A DNA stretch of 64,000 nt from contig NC_088310.1 in assembly GCF_910592395.1 (NCBI RefSeq), positions 937,501 through 1,001,500 of the forward strand. Reading direction: 5' to 3'. Within the stretch, counting starts at the first letter, position 1. Every line of letters starts with the position of its first letter. The notes under the pieces were generated by a model. It saw only the letters and a list, made by a program, of their open reading frames with translations, did not search any database and was not told the DNA's origin. The stretch comes from Lineus longissimus (lineage: Eukaryota; Nemertea; Pilidiophora; Heteronemertea; Lineidae). The position numbers and the translations under genes were made by a program. Below are positions 1 to 13,600 of the stretch, piece after piece.

Positions 1-1636
1 ATAGGACACCAGCAGAGAGAGTTGTTACCTCAGATGTGGTGCAACCTGGATCAACTGGAATGCAACCTGGAGCATGTGGAATTCCATCTAGATCGACAGG
101 ATCTACTTCAAATGCAGCAAGAAGTATGTCCCCTCGATCACATCTACGAGAACACCATGCACCTCTTCCGCTTGGAGACGGCGATAAACAGCTAGAAGGT
201 AGAGACAGACTGTACTCTGGTGACAGCGGTTTGTTTACTCCCATGGTGAAAGGAAGGGAGCCCGACTGGACAGAGATGACAAGCGATTCGGATCGTCGAG
301 TGTCGGATTCAATGGATGTGGAAGCGGACTCTTTGGACGAAGCCCAAGACTCCAACACTCCGATACAGAAGCTATCAAAAAACTACTTCGAATATCCAGA
401 AATTGGTGCTAATGAATCTCAAGGTTTAATACCTGGTGCTAGGGGCAGGGCTGAGCAGCACAGTGCTGCCCCAGATCAATTTGATGTTGAGAGCCTAGTC
501 TATTCACCTGGTGGGACTCGCATAACTTCCCAGTCTAATGAAATGTATAATCCGTCCAATGTCCCAAATAGCAGCAATCAGGAACCTACACTACGCAGTA
601 ACAGAGTGGAGGGGAACTGTGGACCTGATTCAATGCCAGGTGGATCAGCGGACCCTGATGCCCTCCACATCGGATACCAACTACAACTGGATCCTAGTAC
701 AAGAAGACACACAGATCCAGTATTACACACAATAGTGAACACAGACGATGATGTCATCAATGCCAAACATATGTCAGATTCCACTATGAGTGAGGACTCG
801 CTGCATGGTGCATCTGATCTAGAGGAAGATGAGCCAAGGCAGCCCCCAAAGCCTGTCCAGCAGACACTGGTTCTATCAGGTTTAGCAACATTTCTTGACA
901 GCGATGAGGAAATGTTGCCTACTCCTACTGCAGAGCTGGAAAGTCAGCCAGGCTGCGTAAAGAAGGGAAAGTCACCCCGAGGTAGAATGGTAAATGGCAT
1001 GGTCGAAGATTCTGATCTTCTCTACGACTCCACATCAGATAGATCTGAAGAAAACAGTGATAGCTCAGAGTCGAGTTTGCCAGATATGGGACCGACACCA
1101 AGGATTCCGATAGCTCCTATCCCAATGTGCCACCCTACAGTCAGTGCTGTACCAGGTACCTACCACCCGACTGACATCAGCTTTAACGAGTCTATGACTG
1201 ATGATATGATCCGATGTGAGATTGTCCATTTCAAAGCGCCAGAGTGCCGAAGGAAGCCACGTAAGGTGACTCACATGATGGAACAGAGGAGACAAGCGCT
1301 GGTTTATTCAGATATGTTGTGCTTTAACAGCAGTGATAGTAACTTCACGTCAGCCTCTTTGGTACCTGAGAACAACAATGGGCCACGGAATGGTCCGGGA
1401 AGGTTGCAGCTGCCAGACATCATTGGGAGTCACTCCAGCAGGAATGGTACTGACAATGACAGCAATGCTTCAGAGGAAAGGTATGCTGTTGCAAGTATGG
1501 GAGCAGTACATCACTCAGCAAGCCTGGAAGTTATGGCTGATATTGATACGAAATCATATGAAGGAGATGGGCCAAAACTTCTTGTGTTGAAAAGTGAGAA
1601 GCTAGCTTCAGCTGGGGCCGGAGATCCTGGGGAAGG

Positions 1637-1668
<32 letters not shown>

Positions 1669-4600
1669 CCAAGAAGAAGAGGAAAAGGAAGTCAGGTGGC
1701 AGTGATGAGAGTTCTGGTGATGAATCACGAGACTTGCATGCGGAGAGAACAGATGCAAGCAAAGTTAAAAAGCCTGACACAAAGAAAGTCAGAACAGGTG
1801 AGACGGATGATCTTGACTGGTCGTCAGATAGTGTTACCGGTCATCAGCCTTCATACCAAAGGACTGATTCTTCTGACTCTTCTGATACCAGTAGGAAACT
1901 GAGTGGGACTTCAATATCACAAGCGGAAACATTTGGTGGGAAGTTTTCTGAAGGAACACAGTCAGGACATCAGCATCGAACCAAGAGAAGTCAGACCAAG
2001 ATCATGATGCAGTCACTTCAAATTGGGCCAACTATTTGCTGGTGTTCTGGAGATGATAAGGCTGAACCAGTCTCTGGACACCAACCGAAACGCAACCTTA
2101 CTAAAGTAGTCCACTCGGATGAAGAACTTGCTCCGAGGCGGAAACATCTGGGCATTGCCAGAACTGATGTATGGGATTCTGATCAGAGTCAAGAGGGATT
2201 TCAAGTTAGTGCCATAGCACCTATGGCACCTGTCACTCAGCAACAAGAACGGATTTCAAACCAAATACTGCCCTCAGTTCCAGAGAGTGAGGAAGATCAG
2301 AAGCTGCAGTCTTCTGGTCAAGTGTCAACAGGAGGTGGAACCCAAAGGGCAGACAGGGATGAAGAAGGAGTTGATGGGTGTCCTATATCATCTGATAATG
2401 ACAAAGCCAGACCTTCCAGTCTAGGATTGAGCAATACGGAACTAGACTTGGTTGATGAAGAACCTTTTCTAATCAAAGATGCTGACCTTGTATTATCCCA
2501 AGATATTCCCGATGAAGTGACAAAGTCTACTCAAAGTTCTCCACCAACAATCCAGCCAGCATCGACCCAGGCTGGATTGACTCCACACGGTGTTGAGCTT
2601 TCCGATGTAGATGTTTGGTCTTCTTTAGAACAACCAAAGCCTATGTCATCCTGTCAACCTCTCGGTGTCAATAAGAATATCAGCATTGACTTTGTGCCTG
2701 ATCAGTTGTCACGTAGCAGGACTGATAAGTGGGGCAAGCATGCCACTGAACAGGGAGACAGTGAGGGATTTACAATCAGTAGTATCGCACCGATTGAATA
2801 CACACCAGAATTGAAAGTATCTTCTGAGAAGCGGCATGGTGGAATAGTTGGTCTCCCACTGGGTTCTGACAAGAAGGATCAAAGCATTGAGGTAGATGAC
2901 TTGCCCACTAAAACGTCAACAGATGCACAGACTCTGCTGTCTATGTTTGGGTTGAAGACATCTTCAGTTGTTGTGTGGTCTTCCCTTGGGAAGCCAGTAC
3001 CTGTGTCTGGCAGCCATCCACTAAGCGTTTACAAGATTCCAAATATCAACCTCTTACCGTCCAAACAGTCTGCCATCGAGAGGTTGGGAATCTGTAAGGT
3101 GTCCTGTTGGGAATCAGATAACTTTGAACATGAAGGTTTCACAGACACAACGATGCACCCTGGGGAACCTGTTACATATGTTGATCCTATTATCACCGGA
3201 AAGATGAAGGATGCGCTTCTACATGCAGCTGGGATCAAGACTAAACCTGGCAGCGATGTCAAAGGGATCCTGAAGGAACGCAAGACCAGTGATGTGACAG
3301 ACATTGGTTCCATTCAAGAAGGTGATAATCAGGAGAGGGCCAAGTCAGTCAAGTTTGCTGGGGTGACCCACGTCAAGGAGATGGCCCCTGTTGTACCAGG
3401 AGTTACTAAACCTCAAGAAAGTGGGCAGGATTCTGATGATGACTCGTATGACGGAAGATCACCACGCCAGTTGATCAAGGATGAGGATGAAACGAGCGGG
3501 ATTGATACCGATGTGAATGCAACTGATACAGAGTTAATATCACCTAGCACATCACCTGAGGGTATATTCAGTCCAACTCATGACAATGGTGAGGAGGATG
3601 GTGGAGCTGGTGACCCGGTTGTTGAAGCTAAGTTAAGGCTAGAGAATATTACCAGTTCAGTTGAAACTAAAGGAACTGGCAGGGAGACATCACCATCAGG
3701 CAAGGGAAGCAAAAGATTTGAAAGCGACTCTGCTCTTAGCTCTGATAATGATTCGGCTACCTTCTCTCCAAGATCAAGTTTGATCATTGAGGAAGATGGT
3801 GACGAATGTTTGTTATTTGAAGTGCCTGACCTTAGACAAAGAGGAGCACAATCAGAAGTGGAGAACCCTAACCTACTCTCGGCCGATTACCGCACAAAAT
3901 TTGGCTCCTCTAGTCTTCAGGATTTGACTGATGAAGCAGCCATGGAATATATACCTGATGAGGCACCGTCAAGACAATCAAGGTCAGGCCGCAGAGGTGA
4001 CCTTAGTCCTTTACACGAGCACTCGAGTAGAGAAAGCTGCCATAGTCTGCCAAGGTCTAGTCAAGATTCATCTGCAAGTGACCAAGCCTTTCACAAGAGA
4101 TCCATTGACTTCATTTGCAGTGGCTATCCAATGTCCAGGTCATTTTCATCGCCAGATATAATGAACGAGGCTTTGTTTACCGAGTCTGAAGTCTATCATC
4201 CTCTCTCTGATACGGACTTGTACATGTTTGATAAGATGTATGATGAGAATATTGGTCTTTCTACGGATAGTATCACCTTTGTGTTTGTGGGTCAACCTCA
4301 TGCGCGTAGTAGTAGCCGAAGCAGCAAGCTCTCCATTGACTCTCTTGAGGCACCTGCTACTGCCATCATGGAAGCTTTGCCACCAGGGAAGAAGTTCATT
4401 GTCCCAGTGACAGAGATGCAGCGTACATTTGAGGTCAATGTTGGCCAAGTGAGGTCAAAGGAGAAACTTCAGGAGAGAGATGACACTACTAAAGGGGCTG
4501 GGCAGGTTGCTTGTAATCCTGAAGCTCCACCTGTCGTTGCTGTTTTCAGGAGGAGGAAGCCAGGTGCTAATAAACCAAGACGACCTCTGAGCTTCCAGTT

Positions 4601-7600
4601 TGATAGTCATGGTCATGTGTTGAAGCCAGTAGAGGACAATGAGGTGGAAGTGGTAAAGCCATTCATTGAACAAGATCTTGCAGGCTTGGAGCCGAAACCT
4701 CAACATGGGAGATATGTTGCTGAACAGATCAGACATTCAGTTGGTGCTAATGTTTTAGACGATATGGCAAAGACTCAACTTGTACCTCCAAACCTGTATC
4801 CAACATTAGGTAGAGACAACTTAGATCAGATGGATAGTCAGGATAGTCAGATTGGTGCAGCAGCCTGGAAGGGACATGCAGGAGGTTCCTCTGATATGTC
4901 TCTGCATATAAGCCAAGATAGCATTAGCCTATCTGCAGGAGATATTAGTAAGTCGAATAAAACCAAAATGGATGGTAGACCTTTTAATCTTTTAAAAGAA
5001 GGCTCGTTTCTGGATATTCCAGAATGGGAGTATGGTAGCTCTAAATCATGTGGGATTGGCAGCTATCCGATGACTCTAGTCAGTGCAGTCCGTGAAGGAC
5101 AGTACGATTCACAATCAGGGTTGATTCAACATAACCATACGGGTGACATGATGACGATAGGAGAAGCCATAGAAGCAGGGATGATTGATGAGATTTCTTC
5201 TCTTGTGCAAGGAGAAGGAAATGTTCTAATAACCTTACAGGAAGCAATAGCATTTGGACTAGTCGATGCAGCCTCAGGTCTAGTGACTGACGTCAACACT
5301 GGAGAGTTAGTCTCCATTACGGAAGCAGTCAACACCAATGTTATCAGAGATAAAGTGGTAACTCTTACATTAGCTGATGCTGTCCAGGATGGACTCTATG
5401 ACACTGCCAGCAAAAAACTCAGGAATCTTCAAACAGGGCAGCTGTTAACATTAGAAGATGCCATCAATATAGGCATGATTGACATCGAAAAATCGAAATT
5501 AAAAATCAAGGGAAAAATTCCAATCACTCTTGCTGAAGCCATAGAGTGTGGATTAGTTGATCTTCAAAAAGGCAGCATAATCGATACCTCGACTGGTACT
5601 ACTATCGCTATTGACCTGGCTGTGGAAAAAGGGTTGATTATTAATCGAGGTGTTCCACTGTTGGAGGCAGTTGAAGACTACTTTGAGCCCTCAACGAAAA
5701 CATTTAAAGATGTGCACACAGGGAAGCAACTTACACTTCACACGGCAGTGGAGGAAGGCATTATTGAGTGCGATGATGTTCTCTTTGAAGAAAAACAAGG
5801 TCATTTCATTAGTTTCTCCGACAGTCTCAAATTTGGCTTGATAGATGGATGCACCGCACAGGTTTTGAATTATCAAACAGAAAATGTGATTGAAATGCAG
5901 CAGGCTGTGGAAATGAAATTGATCGTTGAGAAAATTAAGCCAATGGCATTATATCAGGCACTCACTTCAGAGAGTTTCAATTGGGAAACTCTACAGCTCA
6001 TTGACCCATATAATGGAGATGACTTATCCTTGCAGGAGGCTATCAACAAAGGGATAATCACTGCCCAAGGATCACTTATACACATGGAGAATGGAGAATC
6101 TCTTTCCCTAGCAAATGCAATTGACTCTGGCTATGTTGACCTTGACAGTGGAATGGTCCAAAATACGGAGGGGATGCTTACACTAAGGCAGGCAATATGT
6201 AAAGGTGTCATTGCAAATAACGATGTTATGGATGAACACAGCGAAAGAAAATCATTGAATGAAATGATTACTAAAGCTTCGCAAGTCATCAGGATACAAA
6301 ATTGTCAAAAAGACAATGAATCCAATACATCTAAAAAGATCTTTACTCATCCTCTAACTTTAATTCAGGACAAGATTGGACAGCCAGTATTGGGTGAAAA
6401 CGGGAGGCAGGTCACTCTGGCTGACATTCAAAGCAATCCAGAGATTCCCCTGTTTGACCAGGAGGGCAAACCTCTCACAGTGGCAGAGATCAAAGCAATT
6501 CCCCTCTCACCAGTTGTTGACCTGAGTGGACGACCTGTATGTGGTGAAAATTGGAAGCCAGTCACTTTAGGCAACATTCAGGCTTATGCCACAAATCCGC
6601 TCACGCCACTACTGGACAAGAGTGGACAACCTGTCTTTCGAGAAAATGGAGAACCCGTCTTGCTACCCAATATCCGGGCAGATCCAGACATGCCCCTGTT
6701 TGACAAGGATTGGAAACAAGTCTTATTAGCTGAGATCGACACAACACCCTTCACACCCGTTCTTGAGAAAAGTGGCCAACCAGTATTTGGGGAAAATGGG
6801 AAGCTTGTCACTCTGGCTGACATTCAAAGAAATCCAGAGATTCCACTGTTTGACCAGGAAGGCAAACCTGTTACATTAGCAGAGATCAAAGCAACTCCCC
6901 TCTCACCAGTTCTTGACCTGAGTGGAAGTCCTGTGTTTGGTGAAAATGGGAAGCCAGTCACTGTAGCCGACATTCGATCTAATGCCGAGATTCCACTGTC
7001 TGACAAGGAGGGCAAACCAATTTCATTGGCAGAGATCAAAGCATCTCTTCTTACACCAGTACTTGACAAGAGAGGAACACCCATAGTTGGTGAAAATGGG
7101 CAGCTAATCACTGCAGAAGACATTCTTACAAATGTCAAGATTCCTCTGTTTGACCAGGAGGGCAAACCAGTCTCATTGACAGAGATCGAAGCTACTTCCC
7201 TCACACCAATTCTTGACAAGAGTGGAAGACCTGTGGTTGATGAAAATGGGCAGCTAGTCAATGCAGCAGACATTCAAGCCAATGCGAAGATCTCCCTGTT
7301 TGACAAGGAGGGCAAACCACTCTTATTGACAGAGATCAAGGCAACTCCGCTCACGCCACTACTAGACAAGAGAGGACAACCAGTCTTTGGAGGAAATGGA
7401 GAACCCGTCTTGCTATCCAACGTCCAGGCAGATCCAGAGATGCCCCTGTTTGACAAGGATGGGAAACAAATCTTACTAGCTGAGATCGACACAACACCCT
7501 TCACACCCGTTCTTGAGAAAAGTGGCCAACCAGTATTTGGGGAAAATGGGAAGCTTGTCATTCTGGCTGACATTCAAAGCAATCCAGAGATTCCACTGAT

Positions 7601-10600
7601 TGACCAGGAGGGCAAACCTGTTACATTAGCAGAGATCAAAGCAACTCCCCTCTCACCAGTTCTTGACCTGAGTGGAAGTCCTGTGTTTGGTGAAAATGGG
7701 AAGCCAGTCACTGAAGCCGACATTCGATCTAATGCCGAGTTTCCACTGTTTGACCAGGAGGGCAAACCAGTCTCATTGACAGAGATCGAAGCTACTTCCC
7801 TCACACCAATTCTTGACAAGAGTGGAAGACCTGTGGTTGATGAAAATGGGCAGCTAGTCACTGCAGCAGACATTCAAGCCAATGCGAAGATCTCCCTGTT
7901 TGACAAGGAGGGCAAACCACTCTCATTGACAGAGATCAAAGCAACTCCGCTCACGCCACTACTAGACAAGAGAGGAAGACCCATAGTTGGTGAAAATGGG
8001 CAGCTAATCACTGCAGAAGACATTCTTACAAATGTCAAGATTCCTCTGTTTGACAAGGAGGGCAAACCAGTCTCATTGACAGAGATCGAAGCTACTTCCC
8101 TCACACCAATTCTTGACAAGAGTGGAAGACCTGTGGTTGATGAAAATGGGCAGCTAGTCAATGCAGCAGACATTCAAGCCAATGCGAAGATCTCCCTGTT
8201 TGACAAGGAGGGCAAACCACTCTCATTGACAGAGATCAAAGCAACTCCGCTCACGCCACTACTAGACAAGAGAGGACAACCAGTCTTTGGAGGAAATGGA
8301 GAACCCGTCTTGCTATCCAACGTCCAGGCTGATCCAGAGATGCCGCTGTTTGACAAGGATGGGAAACAAGTCTTACCAGCTGAGATCGACACAACACCCT
8401 TCACACCCGTTCTTGAGAAAAGTGGCCAACCAGTATTTGGGAAAAACGGGAAGCTTGTCACTCTGGCTGACATTCAAAGCAATCCAGAGATTCCACTGTT
8501 TGACCAGGAGGGCAAGCCTGTTACATTAGCAGAGATCAAAGCAACTCCCCTCTCACCAGTTCTTGACCTGAGTGGAAGTCCTTTGTTTGGTGAAAATGGG
8601 AAGCCAGTCACTGTAGCCGACATTCGATCTAATGCCGAGATTCCACTGTTTGACCAGGAGGGCAAACCAATTTCATTGGCAGAGGTCAAAGCATCTCCCC
8701 TTACACCAGTACTTGACAAGAGAGAAAGGCCCATAGTTGGTGAAAATGGGCAGCTAATCACCGCAGAAGACATTCTTACAAATGTCAAGATTCCTCTGTT
8801 TGACCAGGAGGGCAAACCAGTCTCATTGACAGAGATCGAAGCTACTTCCCTCACACCAATTCTTGACAAGAGTGGAAGACCTGCGGTTGATGAAAATGGG
8901 CAGCTAGTCACTGCAGCAGACATTCAAGCCAATGCGAAGATCTCCCTGTTTGACGAGGAGGGCAAACCACTCTCATTGACAGAGATCAAAGCAACTCCGC
9001 TCACGCCACTACTAGACAAGAGAGGACAACCAGTCTTTGGAGGAAATGGAGAACCCGTCTTGCTATCCAACGTCCAGGCAGATCCAGAGATGCCCCTGTT
9101 TGACAAGGATGGGAAACAAGTCTTACTAGCTGAGATCGACACAACACCCTTCACACCCTTTCTTGAGAAAAGTGGCCAACCAGTATTTGGGGAAAATGGG
9201 AAGCTTGTCATTCTGGCTGACATTCAAAGCAATCCAGAGATTCCACTGTTTGACCAGGAGGGCAAACCTGTTACATTAGCAGAGATCAAAGCAACTCCCC
9301 TCTCACCAGTTCTTGACCTGAGTGGAAGTCCTGTGTTTGGTGAAAATGGGAAGCCAGTCACTGTAGCCGACATTCGATCTAATGCCGAGATTCCACTGTT
9401 TGACCAGGAGGGCAAACCAATTTCATTGGCAGAGGTCAAAGCATCTCCCCTTACACCAGTACTTGACAAGAGAGGAAGACCCATAGTTGGTGAAAATGGG
9501 CAGCTAATCACTGCAGAAGACATTCTTACAAATGTCAAGATTCCTCTGTTTGACCAGGAGGGCAAACCAGTCTCATTGACAGAGATCGAAGCTACTTCCC
9601 TCACACCAATTCTTCACAAGAGTGGAAGACCTGTGGTTGATGAAAATGGGCAGCTAGTCACTGCAGCAGACATTCAAGCCAATGCGAAGATCTCCCTGTT
9701 TGACGAGGAGGGCAAACCACTCTCATTGACAGAGATCAAAGCAACTCCACTCACGCCACTACTAGACAAGAGAGGACAACCAGTCTTTGGAGGAAATGGA
9801 GAACCCGTCTTGCTATCCAACGTCCAGTCAGATCCAGAGATGCCCCTGTTTGACAAGGATGGGAAACAAGTCTTACTAGCTGAGATCGACACAACACCCT
9901 TCACACCCGTTCTTGAGAAAAGTGGCCAACCAGTATTTGGGGAAAATGGGAAGCTTGTCACTCTGGCTGACATTCAAAGCAATCCAGAGATTCCACTCTT
10001 TGACCAGGAGGGCAAACCTGTTACATTAGCAGAGATCAAAGCAACTCCCCTCTCACCAGTTCTTGACCTGAGTGGAAGTCCTTTGTTTGGTGAAAATGGG
10101 AAGCCAGTCACTGTAGCCGACATTCGATCTAATGCCGAGATTCCACTGTTTGACCAGGAGGGCAAACCAATTTCATTGGCAGAGGTCAAAGCATCTCCCC
10201 TTACACCAGTACTTGACAAGAGAGGAAGGCCCATAGTTGGTGAAAATGGGCAGCTAATCACTGCAGAAGACATTCTCACAAATGTCAAGATTCCTCTGTT
10301 TGACCAGGAGGGCAAACCAGTCTCATTGACAGAGATCAAAGCTACTTCCCTCACACCAATTCTTGACAAGAGTGGAAGACCTGTGGTTGATGAAAATGGG
10401 CAGCTAGTCACTGCAGCAGACATTCAAGCCAATGCGAAGATCTCCCTGTTTGACAAGGAGGGCAAACCACTCTTATTGACAGAGATCAAAGCAACTCCGC
10501 TCACGCCACTACTAGACAAGAGAGGACAACCAGTCTTTGGAGGAAATGGAGAACCCGTCTTGCTATCCAACGTCCAGGCAGATCCAGAGATGCCCCTGTT

Positions 10601-13600
10601 TGACAAAGATGGGAAACAAGTCTTACTAGCTGAGATCGACACAACACCCTTCACACCCGTTCTTGAGAAAAGTGGCCAACCAGTATTTGGGGAAAATGGG
10701 AAGCTTTTCATTCTGGCTGACATTCAAAGCAATCCAGAGATTCCACTGTTTGACCAGGAAGGCAAACCTGTTACATTAGCAGAGATCAAAGCAACTCCCC
10801 TCTCACCAGTTCTTGACCTGAGTGGAAGTCCTGTGTTTGGTGAAAATGGGAAGCCAGTCACTGTAGCCGACATTCGATCTAATGCCGAGATTCCACTGTT
10901 TGACCAGGAGGGCAAACCAATTTCATTGGCAGAGGTCAAAGCATCTCCCCTTACACCAGTACTTGACAAGAGAGGAAGACCCATAGTTGGTGAAAATGGG
11001 CAGCTAATCACTGCAGAAGACATTCTCACAAATGTCAAGATTCCTCTGTTTGACCAGGAGGGCAAACCAGTCTCATTGACAGAGATCGAAGCTACTTCCC
11101 TCACACCAATTCTTGACAAGAGTGGAAGACCTGTGGTTGATGAAAATGGGCAGCTAGTCACTGCAGCAGACATTCAAGCCAATGCGAAGATCTCCCTGTT
11201 TGACGAGGAGGGCAAACCAATTTCATTGGTAGAGATCAAAGCATCTCTTCTTACACCAGTACTTGACAAGAGAGGAAGACCCATAGTTGGTGAAAATGGG
11301 CAGCTATTCACTGCAGAAGACATTCTCACAAATGTCAAGATTCCTCTGTTTGACCAGGAGGGCAAACCAGTCTCATTGACAGAGATCGAAGCTACTTCCC
11401 TCACACCAATTCTTGACAAGAGTGGAAGACCTGTGGTTGATGAAAATGGGCAGCTAGTCACTGCAGCAGACATTCAAGCCAATGCGAAGATCTCCCTGTT
11501 TGGCGAGGAGGGCAAACCACTCTCATTGACAGAGATCAAAGCAACTCCGCTCACGCCACTACTAGACAAGAGAGGACAACTAGTCTTTGGAGGAAATGGA
11601 GAACCCGTCTTGCTATCCAACGTCCAGTCAGATCCAGAGATGCCCCTGTTTGACAAGGATGGGAAACAAGTCTTACTAGCTGAGATCGACACAACACCCT
11701 TCACACCCGTTCTTGAGAAAAGTGGCCAACCAGTATTTGGGGAAAATGGGAAGCTTGTCACTCTGGCTGACATTCAAAGCAATCCAGAGATTCCACTCTT
11801 TGACCAGGAGGGCAAACCTGTTACATTAGCAGAGATCAAAGCAACTCCCCTCTCACCAGTTCTTGACCTGAGTGGAAGTCCTTTGTTTGGTGAAAATGGG
11901 AAGCCAGTCACTGTAGCCTACATTCGATCTAATGCCGAGATTCCACTGTTTGACCAGGAGGGCAAACCAATTTCATTGGGAGAGGTCAAAGCATCTCCCC
12001 TTACACCAGTACTTGACAAGAGAGAAAGGCCCATAGTTGGTGAAAATGGGCAGCTAATCACTGCAGAAGACATTCTCACAAATGTCAAGATTCCTCTGTT
12101 TGACCAGGAGGGCAAACCAGTCTCATTGACAGAGATCGAAGCTACTTCCCTCACACCAATTCTTGACAAGAGTGGAAGACCTGTGGTTGATGAAAATGGG
12201 CAGCTAGTCACTGCAGCAGACATTCAAGCCAATGCGAAGATCTCCCTGTTTGACAAGGAGGGCAAACCACTCTTATTGACAGAGATCAAAGCAACTCCGC
12301 TCACGCCACTACTAGACAAGAGAGGACACCCAGTCTTTGGAGGAAATGGAGAACCCGTCTTGCTATCCAACGTCCAGGCAGATCCAGAGATGCCCCTGTT
12401 TGACAAGGATGGGAAACAAGTCTTACTAGCTGAGATCGACACAACACCCTTCACACCCGTTCTTGAGAAAAGTGGCCAACCAGTATTTGGGGAAAATGGG
12501 AAGCTTGTCATTCTGGCTGACATTCAAAGCAATCCAGAGATTCCATTGTTTGACCAGGAGGGCAAACCTGTTACATTAGCAGAGATCAAAGCAACTCCCC
12601 TCTCACCAGTTCTTGACCTGAGTGGAAGTCCTGTGTTTGGTGAAAATGGGAAGCCAGTCACTGTAGCCGACATTCGATTTAATGCCGAGATTCCACTGTT
12701 TGACCAGGAGGGCAAACCAACTTCATTGGCAGAGGTCAAAGCATCTCCCCTTACACCAGTAATTGACAAGAGAGGAAGGCCCATAGTTGGTGAAAATGGG
12801 CAGCTAATCACTGCAGAAGACATTCTCACAAATGTCAAGATTCCTCTGTTTGACCAGGAGGGCAAACCAGTCTCATTGACAGAGATCGAAGCTACTTCCC
12901 TCACACCAATTCTTGACAAGAGTGGAAGACCTGTGGTTGATGAAAATGGGCAGCTAGTCAATGCAGCAGACATTCAAGCCAATGCGAAGATCTCCCTGTT
13001 TGACAAGGAGGGCAAACCACTCTTATTGACAGAGATCAAGGCAACTCCGCTCACGCCACTACTAGACAAGAGAGGACAACCAGTCTTTGGAGGAAATGGA
13101 GAACCCGTCTTGCTATCCAACGTCCAGGCAGATCCAGAGATGCCCCTGTTTGACAAGGATGGGAAACAAATCTTACTAGCTGAGATCGACACAACACCCT
13201 TCACACCCGTTCTTGAGAAAAGTGGCCAACCAGTATTTGGGGAAAATGGGAAGCTTGTCATTCTGGCTGACATTCAAAGCAATCCAGAGATTCCACTGTT
13301 TGACCAGGAGGGCAAACCTGTTACATTAGCAGAGATCAAAGCAACTCCCCTCTCACCAGTTCTTGACCTGAGTGGAAGTCCTGTGTTTGGTGAAAATGGG
13401 AAGCCAGTCACTGAAGCCGACATTCGATCTAATGCCGAGTTTCCACTGTTTGACCAGGAGGGCAAACCAGTCTCATTGACAGAGATCGAAGCTACTTCCC
13501 TCACACCAATTCTTGACAAGAGTGGAAGACCTGTGGTTGATGAAAATGGGCAGCTAGTCACTGCAGCAGACATTCAAGCCAATGCGAAGATCTCCCTGTT

